This document shows, piece after piece, positions 11,213 to 22,585 of a stretch of 64,000 nt of DNA (the first letter of the stretch is position 1; every line of letters begins with the position of its first letter). This DNA comes from Ascarosepion bandense (lineage: Eukaryota; Mollusca; Cephalopoda; Sepiida; Sepiidae): assembly GCA_037127315.1 (NCBI GenBank), contig JBBBDQ010000350.1:5608501-5672500 (forward strand). Reading direction: 5' to 3'. The notes beneath the pieces were generated by a model. It made no database searches and was not told the origin of the DNA. It saw only the letters and a program-made list of their open reading frames with translations. Position numbers and translations under genes: made by a program.

Positions 11213-11740
11213 TGCCAGTTTGTTGTCACTCTCTCTTTCCATAGTGAACTGTATTGATGATCTTATTGAGTTCACATGGTCCAGTAGCGTCTGAACCTCC
11301 TTCTGGTGCGGCCAGAGTATTAAGGTGTCATCAATGTATCTCAGCCATAGAGCTGGCTTTAGAACTTGGGATTCTAATGCAATCTCTTCAAAGTATTCTA
11401 TATACATGCTAACCAGTGATGGTAATAATCGTGAACCCATTGCTAAGCCTAAATCCTGCCGATATATGTCTGATCCAAATCCGAAGTGTGTTGGTTGTGT
11501 GCCGAAAGTCAGCATCTCCATCACGTTATCTAGTGGAACACTGGTATACACACCTAGGGATGATTCCGAGGTCAGTCTTTCCCTGACTACCAATAGTGCC
11601 TCCACTGCTGGTACCTTGGTGAACAGACTCACCACATCATGGCTCACCATCCGGTTGCATAAGATGGGAGCATCTTTGATAAGTTCCACGAAGTGGGTGG
11701 AGTTTCGAACATATGAAGGTTACTTTTCTATCAGCGGGTC
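11213..11740 (-). pseudogene. Penelope-like element reverse transcriptase fragment
   Basis: Minus-strand coding with PLE-type RT motifs: STHFVELIKDAPI, VSHDVVSLFTKVPAVEALL (motif A region), DIYRQDLGLAMGSRLLPSL (motif B region), LWLRYIDDTLILWPH (motif C, YIDD) and FTMERESDNKLA. The DVVSLFT, GLAMGS and RYIDDT blocks separate PLEs from LINEs. No GIY-YIG domain is present. This family differs from the PLE at 33-35 kb. Confidence 0.85.
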
Positions 11741-11755
11741 AATTATATATATATA

Positions 11756-12000
11756 TACATTTTTAATCGTTTCACCCCGAGCAAAGCGGTAATGTCACTG
11801 ATATACAGGGGGCTACATAAGTGTAAAAGGATTAATTAGAAGAGAGTGAAGAGGAAGACGAACCAGTTAGAAAGGAGCAATAGAAAGATGAGAATGCAGG
11901 TGTGATGACAGTTTCAAAGGTGGAGAGAAAAGAAAGGATATACGGGGTGGGGAAAGAACTAGAGTCAAGTGGTTAATAGATGAGTATTGGCATTGCATTT
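11756..12000 (-). mobile_element. LINE-J 3' end, short form
   Basis: About 245 bp of LINE-J tail and 3' UTR on the minus strand, inserted between two PLE fragments. The 5' truncation falls exactly after cattgcattt (plus strand), the same nucleotide as in the copy at 30.4-30.65 kb. Confidence 0.85.
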
Positions 12001-12310
12001 TCCATTCATGTGATCAAGTAGCGTCTGAGCGTCCTCTTGGTATGGCCAGAGTATGAAGGTGTCATCAACGTATCTCAGCCATAGAGTTGGCTTTAGAGCT
12101 GTGGATTCTAATGCCATCTCTTCAAAGTATTCCATGTATACGTTAGGCAGTGACGGTGATAATGGCGATCCAAATGCTAAGCCTTCATCCTGCCGATATA
12201 TGTCTGATCTCAATCCGAATTGTGTTGTTTGTGTACAAAGTCAGCATCTTCATCAAATTATCTTGTACGTTCTCCTAGTGATGAGTCCGGGGCCAATCTG
12301 TTCCTGTTGG
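12001..12310 (-). pseudogene. Penelope-like RT fragment, second copy
   Basis: Minus-strand motifs DIYRQDEGLAFGSPLSPSL, MEYFEEMALES and LWLRYVDDTFILWPYQ (YVDD) cover the same RT region as the fragment at 11213-11740 but are clearly diverged from it. So these are two elements of one family in tandem, not a single split copy. Confidence 0.85.
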
Positions 12311-12319
12311 AATTTTTAA

Positions 12320-12741
12320 AAAACGCATTCTTGATAATGGCTAAAAGAATAGCCGAAAGCACTCTGAAATACAAAACAATCGGGCGATTTTTACATATTT
12401 TAATCCCCCAAAACTGCAAAGCTTATACAAAGACAAAAAATTAAATTAAAAAATTAAACACAGTACCTTGTCAGCCGCCTTTAAAGAAACGTGTATAAGT
12501 TTACACAGGAAATTCGACGAAAGAATTAAGACAACGTTACTTTTCCCATAAACGCTTCTTTTCGAACCGCAATCTAAAATTTCAAACTTCCTTTTCCCGA
12601 AGATTTTGGGAAACGAAAGAGAAGAGACAATAACAAGTTAGAGATTAAAATATTAAAATATCTATAGCAAAATTTGCTTTTGAACTTAAAAAAGAATTTA
12701 TGAGCAAATGCCGCCAAAAATTCAAATTTAGACACAAAATT
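12320..12741. other. No recognisable gene
   Basis: AT-rich sequence. I see no motif, repeat unit or RNA gene. Confidence 0.4.
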
Positions 12742-13250
12742 CCAAATAATTGATCGAAAATTAAAAATCTTTAAATAGTTGTTTCTTTTCTTATTATTAA
12801 ATGCGTAATTAAATTATATTATATAATAACTTCCTCTTGTTAAATCTATTTTCCTTCTAGTTCTAGCGTTTGGTTTGGTATTAATGTTGTCATCGATTTA
12901 AATTTAATGTCCCAATAATTAATCTAAAAATAAAATTCCTTTAAATAGTTGTTTCTTTTCTTATTATTAAATGTGTAATTAAATTATATTATAAAATAAC
13001 TTCCTCTTGTTAAATCTATTTTCCTTCTAGTTCTAGCGTTTGGTTTGGTATTAATGTTGTCATCGATTTAAATTTAATGTCCCAATAATTAATCTACAAA
13101 TAAAATTCTTTTAAATAGTTATTTTATCTCTTCTTTGCAATATAATTAGATTATATTATATAGCAATTTACCGTTCTTAAATCTATTTTCTTTCTCGGTT
13201 TAATTTTTGACTTAAGTTTAATTAATTTTATTTTTATATTAACGTTATTC
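12742..13250. repeat. ~169-bp tandem repeat, about 3 units
   Basis: The unit contains ttaaatagttgtttctttt, attaaattatatta and ctagcgtttggtttggtatt. The first two units (from about 12742 and 12912) are nearly identical; a third, from about 13080, is diverged. Flanking sequence is AT-rich and non-coding. Confidence 0.85.
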
Positions 13251-13438
13251 GTGACACTGTAACAGTTGTCTCGTAAACTATTTCTTTCTTGCTTTTAATT
13301 TTTATTTATTTTATGTATCTTTTTTTGCTTCTGTCAACAAAGTGGCAAACCTACAGCTTCCGATAGCAAGGATCTGTCCCGTTCAATCTTTTTTCTTTTC
13401 TTTTTCCTTTTTTTACCTTTTCCTTATCTTTACTTTCG

Positions 13439-13444
<6 letters not shown>

Positions 13445-13522
<78 letters not shown>
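13445..13522. repeat. (CA)n microsatellite
   Basis: An uninterrupted CA tract of about 39 units, followed at 13602-13621 by a short (TA)n. The frame through it encodes only His-Thr repeats. Sequence up to 13973 shows nothing else recognisable. Confidence 0.95.
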
Positions 13523-13523
<1 letters not shown>

Positions 13524-13973
13524 ATGTTTTGTTCTCGCTGATGAGATGGATGTTTCATTCACTAGTCAAAATGGCCATTCGATTCGGAAAATTTTAATTT
13601 TATATATATATATATATATATTACATGTAGCTGGTTCTAACAGTCATTTAAAGATTTTGGAATCAGTCTGCATATCATTACGGAAGCCTTCTCTTCGCCG
13701 ACAGAAAGATTTTGTGAAGTCTCTTCATTTACTGGGGAATATTTTATTTTAACTGTCCCCTGATAATTATTTACCACCGATTAATCATCTCTTCGTTATA
13801 TATATATATGTATATTTATTTTAGCGTGTCCGCCCCCCGCTGCCCGCCTTTATTATATCTTATTTGATTTTATTTTGCTGTTCTTTTCGTTTGATTCATA
13901 ATTACAGCGATTTTCTCCTGATGAGATATTGGACAAAGTGCTTTGAGACTGTTAATAAATTCCTTGTTTTTAA

Positions 13974-14107
13974 ACTATAGCCCAGAGGTAGAATCGCCGA
14001 CTGACGCCACGTCGGTCGGGTTTCAATCCTGTGTTAAAAGCAATCGGAGTCTAACCGTACTGATGAGCTGTGATACAGCGAAACAAATCTGTCTGCTGAT
14101 GACTATA

Positions 14108-14154
<47 letters not shown>
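13974..14154 (+). mobile_element. tRNA-derived SINE, family B, with (TA)n tail
   Basis: The head has an A-box-like tagcccagaggtagaat and a B-box-like gggtttcaatcc. A conserved body follows (gctgtgatacagcgaaacaa) and ends at gatgactat in a (TA)n tract (14108-14154). In all copies of this family the 3' end is (TA)n, so the microsatellite is probably the SINE tail. Confidence 0.8.
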
Positions 14155-14157
<3 letters not shown>

Positions 14158-14295
14158 TCACCCGCATACAAGCCTGTTTCGCTGTATCACAGCTCATTAG
14201 TGTGTCTAGACTTACACTTAGTTCCAGCCGGGATTGAAACTCGACTGATCTGATGTCAGTCAGAGTCCCTACTTCCTCAGCCACAAGCCCATGGA
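14155..14295 (-). mobile_element. tRNA-derived SINE, family B, reverse orientation
   Basis: A reverse-strand copy sharing the (TA)n tract of the previous SINE: agtcacccgcatacaagcct, tttcgctgtatcacagctca, ggattgaaactcgac. The pair forms a large inverted repeat around the microsatellite. Confidence 0.8.
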
Positions 14296-14756
14296 AGAAG
14301 AGAGGAAATTTTAGCGTATCATATATAGGCTGTGTTAGATAACTTATTGTCGAAATTGCGCAAAAATGAATTGATCACTGACATCTCATTTTTTAAAGAT
14401 ATATTTACCAAAGTTATGCAAAAATATCTTGAAATACCAAAGGGTAAATTTATTCAATAAAATCGTGATTGGCTTAAACCACGATCTCCATACGACTTCG
14501 AAATCTCCTATATCTCTTCTGGACGGTCTCCTTATTTAAGCTGGTGAATGATGCTATAATTCTTGCCTTCAGTTTATCATATATCTAATAACGCAAAAGT
14601 TTACAATACATTTTATAAAATCACCTATTAATATTAGTAGCCTAATCATTATTGCTTATTACAAATTTTTTGTAAGTTTATTGGTAATTATTTTTCTATT
14701 CTTCAAGACAAAATTCCTTTAGTTCATGCAGGTTTTGCATGTTCCTTCTGTGAATT

Positions 14757-16391
14757 ATCTCTAAGATAATCTTAAAACTTGACCCTCACAAAGCGAGCGG
14801 TGGTGACGGAATCCCAACCATAGTCTTAAAGAAATGTGCCCCTAAACTCTCCTCTGTCTTTTCTAAGCTCTACAACCTCTGCCTATCTGCTTCCTGCTTT
14901 CCTGCCTGTTGGAAATCTTCCTCTGTAGTTCCTATATTTAAAAACACTGGAGAACCCTCTGACCCTGCAAATTACCGCCCTATCAGCCTTCTTCCGATCT
15001 TTGGCAAAGTGTTCGAAGCCATTATCAACGCCGAGGTGGTTCAGCATCTCACAGCACACAGGCTCCTCTTGGACAAGCAATATAGTTTCCGCTTCACCAG
15101 GTCTACTGCTGATATACTAACGACCATCACCGAGTATATATACCAGGCACTCGACAGGAATGGCGAAGCCCGAACCGTTGCATTGGATATATCTAAGGCG
15201 TTTGACAGAGTTTGGCATGCTGGCCTTCTATGTAAACTGCGGAGCTATGGTATAACTGGACATTTGTTTCAACTAATCCAGTCATTCCTCTCTAACCGCA
15301 CAATGAAGGTGGTATTAAACGGACATGCCTCTCAGAACTACCATACAAACGCAGGTGTCCCCCAAGGCTCCATCTTAGGTCCTACACTCTTCCTGATATA
15401 TATTAATGATCTCCCTGATTCCATAAGAGCCTGGTGTAGGCGTCAAAGCTAACCTCGCAGCCGAGATTGAAAAAGACCTCCAATCCATATTGGACTGGGG
15501 TAAGAAATGGCTAGTAAATTTTAATGCTTCTAAAACGAAGCTACTCTCAATTAACCATCATCGACAATCTCACCTACCTCCCATTAGCATGGAGCAGGCT
15601 TGCCTCCCAGAGAGTAAAACACTACGCCTCCTTGGTCTCACACTTTCAGCGGACCTCAAATGGAATGACTATATCGAATCCATTGCTAAATCCGCTGCTA
15701 TGAAAGTCGGTTCTCTGTGTAGGGCCCGGAAGTTTTTTCCGTCTAAATCTATCCTGCACATTTACAAATCTACCATCCGCCCGTGCATTGAATACTGCTG
15801 CCATATCTGGTCGGGTTCCCCTGCTGTTCTCCTCGGGCTTCTCGATAAGGTTCAGAGGAGGGTCTGTAATGTGATAGATACCGACTTGGCAGACCGCCTG
15901 CAGTCTCTCTCCCACCGGCGCGACGTGGCTTCCCTGTGTCTCTTCTATAAATAGTTTCACGGCTTCTGTTCCGATGAACTTAGATCACTGGTGCCCCCTA
16001 AATACGAATTTGCACGAGATACTAGATTAGCAACTAGATCCCACCCTTTTACATTGAAACCGATAAAATGCAACTGCAACTTCTACTCCAACAGTTTCTT
16101 TCCTCGCACTTCCCGACTGTGAAATTCTCTTCCAAACGATTACTTCCCCGACGGCTACAATCTCCAGGAGTTTAAATGTAAGGTCAGTAGACAACACTAA
16201 CCTGCTCCCATTCTATCAAGCACTCTTCCCATCTGCCCGACCCTCATCCTCGCTATCCTTACTCATCTGTCACCTTCCTCCTGACATTCCCTATGTTTAA
16301 CCACTCCTTCTCTTTACCTTCCCCTATGTAGCCCCATGCGCAATAGTGGCAGTGGAATGCCTTGCTTGGGGTGAGATGATTAAAAAAAAAA
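14757..16391 (+). pseudogene. LINE-J reverse transcriptase, motif C deleted
   Basis: The plus-strand LINE starts at LDPHK-type sequence, then CLSASCFPACWK and SDPANYRPISLLPIFGKVFE (RT motifs 1-2), VALDISKAFDRVWHAG (A) and GVPQGSILGPTLFLIYINDL (B). The segment that should carry YADD is missing at about 15425-15450: DLPDSI is followed by the equivalent of LAAEIEKDL in another frame. The C-terminal part (15490-15954) is open to a stop in LCLFYK, and the tail ends in cttggggtgagatgatt plus poly(A) at 16381-16391. It is inserted in the Tc1 transposase; the 5' end is truncated before the RT. Confidence 0.9.
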
Positions 16392-16827
16392 ATTCTCAGT
16401 TTCAGCTTTCTCCATAAATTTTCAATTGGATTGAGATCTGGAAATTTTCTTGGCCATTTTGGAACGTCTATTCTATTCGAACTTAACCATGATTTTGCAA
16501 ACTTTGCAGTATGCTTAGGATCATAGTTTTATTGAAAGAGCCAACTTGGTTTCAAGCTCGGCGAAATTAGGATAGTATTCTTCGACGAACATTCAGTACC
16601 CTTCTTTCTCCAAACCTTTGCCACAGAATTTCTACCCGGTAGTTTAACTTATTTTTCGTCTAACCAATGTACATTTGGCCAACATGCTACGGGTTTAATA
16701 CAATGCTATTTTGCAAAATCTAGTCTAGTAAGAACGTGATTTCGCTTAAGAAGTACTTTTTTTCTTTGAAGTCCTTCAAAAGACTTAATATTGTCGAAGT
16801 GAACAACTAATTGTATCCGTACCCACT

Positions 16828-17326
16828 TTTACAGGACAATTTCGCTAGAAACAAGGAAGAGAGTACTGGATTGCTACGTGCTGTCCGTCCTTCAATATGG
16901 CAGTGAATGCTGGACAATACCATCAAAGATGAAGGAAAAACTTGAAGCAACAGAAATGTGGTTCTACAGAAGGATGCTGCGAATATCATGGATGGTGAGC
17001 AATGACAAGGTCTTAGAAATGATGGAAACAAAAAGGAAATTAATACTGAGCATCAGGAAGAGACAGCTGAAGATCCTCGGGCATGCAATGAGGAAGGAGG
17101 GCTTGGAGAACCTGATACTAACAGGCCAGATAGAGGGGAAAAAAGACAGGGAAAAGCAATGGATAACATATTTGAAGGACCTAATCAGGTAGTTGACGGA
17201 AAGAGGGTTGCATGGTGTAACAGGAGAGGGCGTACTCAGAGCCACCAGGGATTAGGAAACGTGGAAAGCCATGATCGCCTACGTACTGAAGGGACAGGGC
17301 ACATAGCAAAAGAAGACTTCTAGTCC
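16828..17326 (+). pseudogene. RTE-like LINE 3' end inside Tc1
   Basis: It encodes [83 protein letters not shown] and a frame broken near 17190. It ends in ggacagggcacatagcaaaa. Tc1 coding sequence flanks it on both sides in antisense. I could not settle the target duplication. Confidence 0.85.
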
Positions 17327-17877
17327 TCCCTGAAATTCTTTAAGTGTAACTCGGGGTCCATTAGCAACTTTTCTCGCCAATAATCTTGCCGTACGTTCTG
17401 TTATTTTATTTTGGGGACGAATGGAATGACACGTTTTCCAGTGACGAACTGAACTCATTGATACATTTAACAGACTAGATATCTTCTAATAAACAAGTTC
17501 ATTTGTACGAAGGTCAACAATACGTTTACGGAGATATTGATCAATTATTTTGCCTTTCCCTCTTTTCTCAAAGTTTAAAGGACTGTTGACAATAAAATAA
17601 TGACAATATGTTTAATCATTCTTAAAAGTAATCATAAATTTAATCTGAAACGTTCTAAAAAAACAATGCCATCCTAATTTAGTACATTCTAGTAAAATTT
17701 GAACCCTTTTATAAAAGAAAAAAAACCCTCTATTGAATAAAAAATGTACTGTAAATTTTTTAATTACTAAATATCAGTTTTACTTTGCGTTATACGTTGT
17801 TGAAGGTTTTTAAAAAAATCTGATTGACTGAATACCTAAATCTATATTTTTCCGAGCAGTAAAAATTTAATTAATGT

Positions 17878-18875
17878 AATTGTAATAGGAACACGTGGGG
17901 TTTCTGCATACGGACAGGTAACGACCTCAGTAGATACACAAAGATAGAAAAAGGCGTAAGACAAGGATGTGTCTTTTCACCGGATTTGTTCAACCTATAC
18001 AGCGAGAATATTTTGAGGACCCTAGATGACACACCAGGATTTGTTATTGGAGGACACAACCTGAACAACATAAGATATGCGGACGATACAGTACTGATTG
18101 CGGACACGGAAAGGAAACTACAAGATCTCATACAGAAAGTAGCAGTGGAGAGTGACAAGAAGGGACTACAAATAAACTTTAAGAAAACTGAGTGCATGGT
18201 CATCAGCAAAAGATACAACCTAAAATGCCAAATACAGGTAGGGGATAACAGAATCAAACAAGTCCAAGAATTTAAGTATCTAGGAAGTGTTCTAACAGGA
18301 GATGGAAAGTGCGACACGGAGATCCGAAGGCGAATTGGCATGGCAAAGGACGCGTTCCAGAAGATGAGCAAAATACTAACACACAGGAAAATCTCAACAG
18401 AAACGAAGAAAAGAGTGCTAGACTGCTACGTGATGTCAGTTCTTCAATACGGCTGTGAATGCTGGACAATATCATCGAAAATGAGGACAAAACTGGAAGC
18501 GGCCGAAATGTGGTTCTACAGAAGGATGCTACGGATATCGTGGACTGAGCATACAAGCAACGACGAAGTGTTAGAAAAAATGGCAACAAAAAGGAAATTG
18601 ATGCTGAGCATCAGGAAGAGACAACTGGGACATGCAATGAGGAAGGAGAGCCTGGAGAACCTGATACTGACTGGACAGATAGAAGGAAGGAGAGACAGAG
18701 GAAGGCAGCGGATAACATATTTGCAGGGTCTGATCAGGTGGATGACGGAACGGGGGTTGCCAGGAGCAACAGGAACAAACATACTAAGAGCCACAAGGGA
18801 TAGGGAGACGTGGAGATCCATGATCGCCTACGTCCTGAAGGGACAGGGCACATAGAAGAAGAAGAATTGTAATAG
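17878..18875 (+). pseudogene. RTE-like LINE, 5'-truncated, with target duplication
   Basis: An open frame of 289 codons (17986-18855) starts within the RT. Upstream codons give [18 protein letters not shown] (motif B), then [14 protein letters not shown] (motif C, intact YADD), [59 protein letters not shown] and [20 protein letters not shown]. Motif A and the endonuclease are absent. Five codons present in other copies are missing in the RKRQ-L-GH region. An 11-bp direct repeat (aattgtaatag at 17878-17888 and 18865-18875) is the likely target duplication. The 3' end is a gaa-rich tail. Confidence 0.9.
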
Positions 18876-18976
18876 AAATACCTAAAAAACATTTTGGAAT
18901 GTGTTGGTACTGTATATATAACTACGTTTAGTTATTTATCTATTTGTGTACGTAAGACTGCTCACGCACATACACA

Positions 18977-18978
<2 letters not shown>

Positions 18979-19028
<50 letters not shown>
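18979..19028. repeat. (TA)n microsatellite
   Basis: A (TA)n tract of about 50 bp. The 400 bp after it show no gene. Confidence 0.95.
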
Positions 19029-19029
<1 letters not shown>

Positions 19030-19439
19030 GCATTGTAGGTACACACAAATATTCGGATTTCATTCACGTCACGGACTGTAACATATTAGGATTGTTGGGA
19101 CAGCCACAGTAGGAGTGGGTGTGTCTAGTGCAAGTTATAGAGACTGGTTTTGAATTCAATAGTTATTTGTACGAAATCAAACGCAGTGGCCTCGACTTGA
19201 ATTTGAACAGGGCAGATCCCTTGCTCTTTCTGCACTGATAACCAACTACACTACACAATGGGCACATCACAGATCGTTTGTTCCAGAAACTGTGTCAAAG
19301 CTCGACGATGAACTATTCTTACTATTACTAATCTTATTATGGCTTTTAAAATGCAGATTTCAAAATAGTATGTATTCAATAAAATTATTGAATATATACT
19401 GCTTGAAAACGACCATTTGTAAAGATATAATACATTTTT

Positions 19440-19875
19440 GTAATCTCCTTAGATCACTTAATGCACATCTGGTTAGTGTAAGTTTAATCTTTACTCATCT
19501 GCTTTGTTTTATCCTTACTAATCTAACCTGGTTAGTTTTAGCCTTATTAATCTGGTTACGCTTATATTTACTAATAAGGTTATTATTTTACTTACTAATT
19601 TGGTTCGTCTTATAGTTACTAATCTAATTAGTCTAATCCTTACAAATCTGGTTTGTGTAATCCTTACTAACCTGCTTAGCTCAATCTTTACTGATTTGGA
19701 TAGTTTCATTCTTACTAATCTTGTTAGTCTAATCTCTGCTAATCTTTCTTAATCTTTTGACCAGTGGGCTACATGAGCCATATTATCTCGTGTGGCTAAT
19801 GAGGTTGGTCTTATTCTCTAGAATCTTGTTATTCTAATCCTTACTAATCCGGTTTGTCTTATCCAGACATGGGAA
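19440..19875. repeat. Degenerate ~35-bp minisatellite
   Basis: The units are built on taatccttactaatctggtt with many substitutions and occur roughly ten times. A duplicated non-repeat segment (ccagtgggctacatgag and ctagtcggctacttgag) lies near 19760 and 19893. The long Leu-rich plus-strand frame here is a composition effect. Confidence 0.75.
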
Positions 19876-19879
19876 ATCT

Positions 19880-20512
19880 TTTTGACTAGTCGGCTACTTG
19901 AGGTATGAATCACCATAATCGGAATGCACACAAAAATTCAAGATAATTTTTCCTTGCAGTTAAGTCAGCCATCTTCACTGCAGAAGAATATACTCGTAAA
20001 ATCTACCTTAGAAATTGAAAAAAGCTTGGTAATAACTTCTTTGGAAAATTATTTTATTCTAGAGTTTAAAATTTGAAAAAAAAAGTCTTGTATGATACTC
20101 TCATTGATGACAACGTGGAATGAATACACGTTGGAGCCTGAGTGGTTTGTTTCGAAGTTATTCATTTGACAAGACAAATATATTGTTTAAAATAGACAAT
20201 GTTTATTTTTCCGAGAAAAGTTGATGTGAACGTTTCGCATTCACATTAAAGCCGTTTAGTACACAAATTCGTATCTAACTGTTCAAGACTCGGTTGCTGT
20301 AGAGAATAGTCACGATAATATAAGACCCGAAATGTCTAATGATCTACAGAAAAACATCACTGATGATGTGCACCAAAGCATCTAATAGATTTATTTCACA
20401 AAAAATGCATGTATTATTTTTCTTAAGGAAAATCAATGGTTTAAATTGCGGAATACCTTATTAAATTTCAGAAACATCGTATTTAAACATTATGTATATC
20501 GTTGCCCAAAAT
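19880..20512. other. No recognisable gene
   Basis: AT-rich sequence without long open frames, RNA motifs or repeat units that I can identify. Confidence 0.4.
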
Positions 20513-20823
20513 ACAGTCAGTCAGTTAAGTGCCACACGTGAAACACGCTTGGGCGGCCATGTCTCGAAAGAGATATGACTGACTGGGCAAAAGATTATCC
20601 CGCAGTATGTTGCCATTGCTTTCTGAGGTAGACTGGTTGCCGACCAAGGCTATAGAACCCAGTCTGTCCTGCTATTTAACCCATAACTGGAAGGAAGAGA
20701 CGGGTTAATACCTTTCCCAAGGGTATTTGAGCGTAAGTGAATACAATGGATTCAACTGGAATTCGAACTCGGCTCCCCGGTTTCTCGTTCCGAGCCGATA
20801 TCCACTGTATCACAACGCACATC
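20513..20823 (-). mobile_element. tRNA-derived SINE, family A
   Basis: A reverse-strand copy: tail cagtcagtcagtt, hairpin 20557-20578 (stem with substitutions at two positions), body, B-box-like ggaattcgaactc, and head ending tatcacaacgcac. Confidence 0.85.
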
Positions 20824-20829
20824 CGCCTA

Positions 20830-21314
20830 CAATACAACATATCTTAATAAGTAAGGGAGGTTTAGTTCGGTTATTAATAGTGATCTCCTTTGCCACCACC
20901 TTCCTTAATCCTCTTTAAGTGAGAGAGAGAGCGTGAGTGAACAAGTGAGAATTAAACAAATTGAACCTTTTAATGAACGCTATTTTGCTCATAAAATTAA
21001 CTGTGTTATTCAAAAGATCAATCGAGCCATAGTTTGATCAAGTCTTGTTTAATCTTACTGATCTAGTTAGCCCGGAATTTGCGCTTCATAGATTAAGTTA
21101 AGGGTCAGACTAAATATACTTAAGGTAAAAACAATATATATACAAATTTGTTGCCATTTGTACAACATTCCGGCCATTGTACGCTCCGGCCTTCTTCAGG
21201 TGCTAGGAATTTTGAACCGAACCCTTTAATACTTTAATATTTTCCTATTTTGTAAAGATTACTGAGTACTTGGAAATTATTTAAAAAGGAGCTCATATCA
21301 TTTTATTCAATTAT
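20830..21314. other. No gene; PLE-terminus-like motif near 21160-21200
   Basis: On the minus strand, near 21160-21200, cctgaagaaggccgga is followed by ggccggaatgttg. This spacing recalls the hammerhead-like termini of Penelope elements, but the essential CTGATGA box is not intact. Nothing else is recognised. Confidence 0.35.
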
Positions 21315-21319
21315 GTTTT

Positions 21320-21611
21320 TGTTGGGACGCCCGCGCCTATTCGGCTATAATGGACTATTCCATTACTATGTAAAGTAATGGTGGCATCTACGTAGGGGAA
21401 TGTGCCGAACAGCCGATCGACAAGTCAGTCGTAGACTTCCGGTGACGACCCGGAAGTACCCATTGCTCATACTACGTCTTACGACGGTTGAGACGATTAA
21501 CCTTTATTCTTGTATTGGATACTAATAACCTTTGTAAATACTATTTTCATGGAATACAACAATTAACCTATTCCTGTTGTTGAGTTATTTATTCTTACTC
21601 ACGACATAACA
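21320..21611. mobile_element. Solo LTR (292 bp)
   Basis: The sequence begins TGTTGGGACGCC and ends CATAACA, with the inverted TGTT/AACA termini typical of LTR retrotransposons. It is flanked by a perfect 5-bp direct repeat, gtttt (21315-21319 and 21612-21616). No gag or pol sequence adjoins it, so it is most simply a solo LTR left by LTR-LTR recombination. Gypsy, BEL and Copia elements all make 5-bp duplications, so the superfamily is not assigned; orientation is likewise uncertain. Confidence 0.8.
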
Positions 21612-21616
21612 GTTTT

Positions 21617-22035
21617 ACAGATAAAATCTCCGTAGAACAACATAAAGTTAAATCATCACGCTGTCAGCACATCAATACACCTAATGTCGGGTTAAAAAAT
21701 GCATTTTTGCGATATTTTAGACTTATAGTAAATGATATATGTTTCAAATCATATTAATTATACTAAGCTAATATTTCCCCCAAAATTTCAGAAATTTATA
21801 TTTTATTTTTAGAATATTTTTTTATTAAAGAAAATGACATTATGATGTTATACTACTAAAAAGAACACAATTAGCTATTATGGCAAAAGAAATAAAAAAA
21901 CCTCATTCCAATCAATTTAAATTACTTTTTGAAATACATCAAAGTATTTTGCTTATTGGAAATATTAAATTTAATCTACAAGCTTAAAATTAAAACTAAA
22001 ATAAAAGCTTTAAGAAAATTAATTTGAAACATTAG
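21617..22035. other. No recognisable gene
   Basis: AT-rich spacer between the two solo LTRs. I see no internal LTR-retrotransposon sequence. Confidence 0.45.
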
Positions 22036-22257
22036 TGTTGTTGGCGCCTACCCACTGACACTTATGGACTCTTCCAGTCATTATTTAAACCATAAGGTTT
22101 ATACTCTCAGTGCAGTAGTTCCGAAAGCAGACCACCAGGTAGGCGTGTCTTATTGCCAACCTTGTAGTTATATTTTTCCTTGTTAAATACACTATGTTAA
22201 ACTTATTATCCGTTGTCCGAGTTGTTCTTTCGTGGACCCACTATCGGATCCACATCA
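22036..22257. mobile_element. Solo LTR (222 bp)
   Basis: It starts TGTTGTTGGCGCC and ends GGATCCACATCA, flanked by a perfect 5-bp repeat attag (22031-22035 and 22258-22262). Its sequence is unrelated to the LTR at 21.3 kb, so the two are not a pair from one element. No coding sequence is attached. Confidence 0.75.
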
Positions 22258-22284
22258 ATTAGTTATCGTGTCTTTTTTATTATT

Positions 22285-22290
<6 letters not shown>

Positions 22291-22328
<38 letters not shown>
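22291..22328. repeat. (TG)n microsatellite
   Basis: A TG tract of about 19 units. The following 250 bp show no gene. Confidence 0.95.
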
Positions 22329-22331
<3 letters not shown>

Positions 22332-22585
22332 AGTCTTACGGAAAATATATAGGAAATAAACAAAAGTAATGGAAATATTCATAAAAATAAAAGGAAATTA
22401 ATGAAATCGACTAGACTCAAAACATTTTTTAACAAGATTAATAAACTTTCAGCCTCCTGTTCCTATCGTGCGCATCAATGTAAATATCACTAAAGGAAGA
22501 AACTGGTCTCATGAAAAAATTCTCTGCTTTTTATTATCTTTACACTTTGGCATTGGCTTTTCCCAGTTGTATTTCATATATATAT

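Larger units (their letters stand above)
14602..17753 (-). mobile_element. Tc1-like DNA transposon, split by two retroelement insertions
   Basis: Terminal inverted repeats are visible: tacaatacattttata at 14602 and its near complement aaaaaatgtactgta ending at 17753, both with TA at the edge. Minus-strand transposase pieces run in order from the right. The N-terminal helix-turn-helix (17330-17585) has KRIVDLRTNELVY, SLLNVSMSSVRHW and ERTARLLARKVANGPR. A middle part lies at 16740-16826. The catalytic C-terminal part (16392-16570) has [19 protein letters not shown] and [14 protein letters not shown]. The C-terminal end (14690-14756) has NLHELKEFCLEE. A LINE-J copy and an RTE copy interrupt it, and stops are present in the coding pieces. 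Confidence 0.85.

Noticed and set aside
13342..13752. Open frame of 136 codons with a His-Thr tract
   Set aside because: It is a read-through of a (CA)n microsatellite; the flanks are low-complexity.
21155..21205. Minus-strand ctgaagaaggcc...ggccggaatg as a ribozyme
   Set aside because: Both the first box and the gaaa box are changed. It resembles PLE termini but cannot be supported as a ribozyme.
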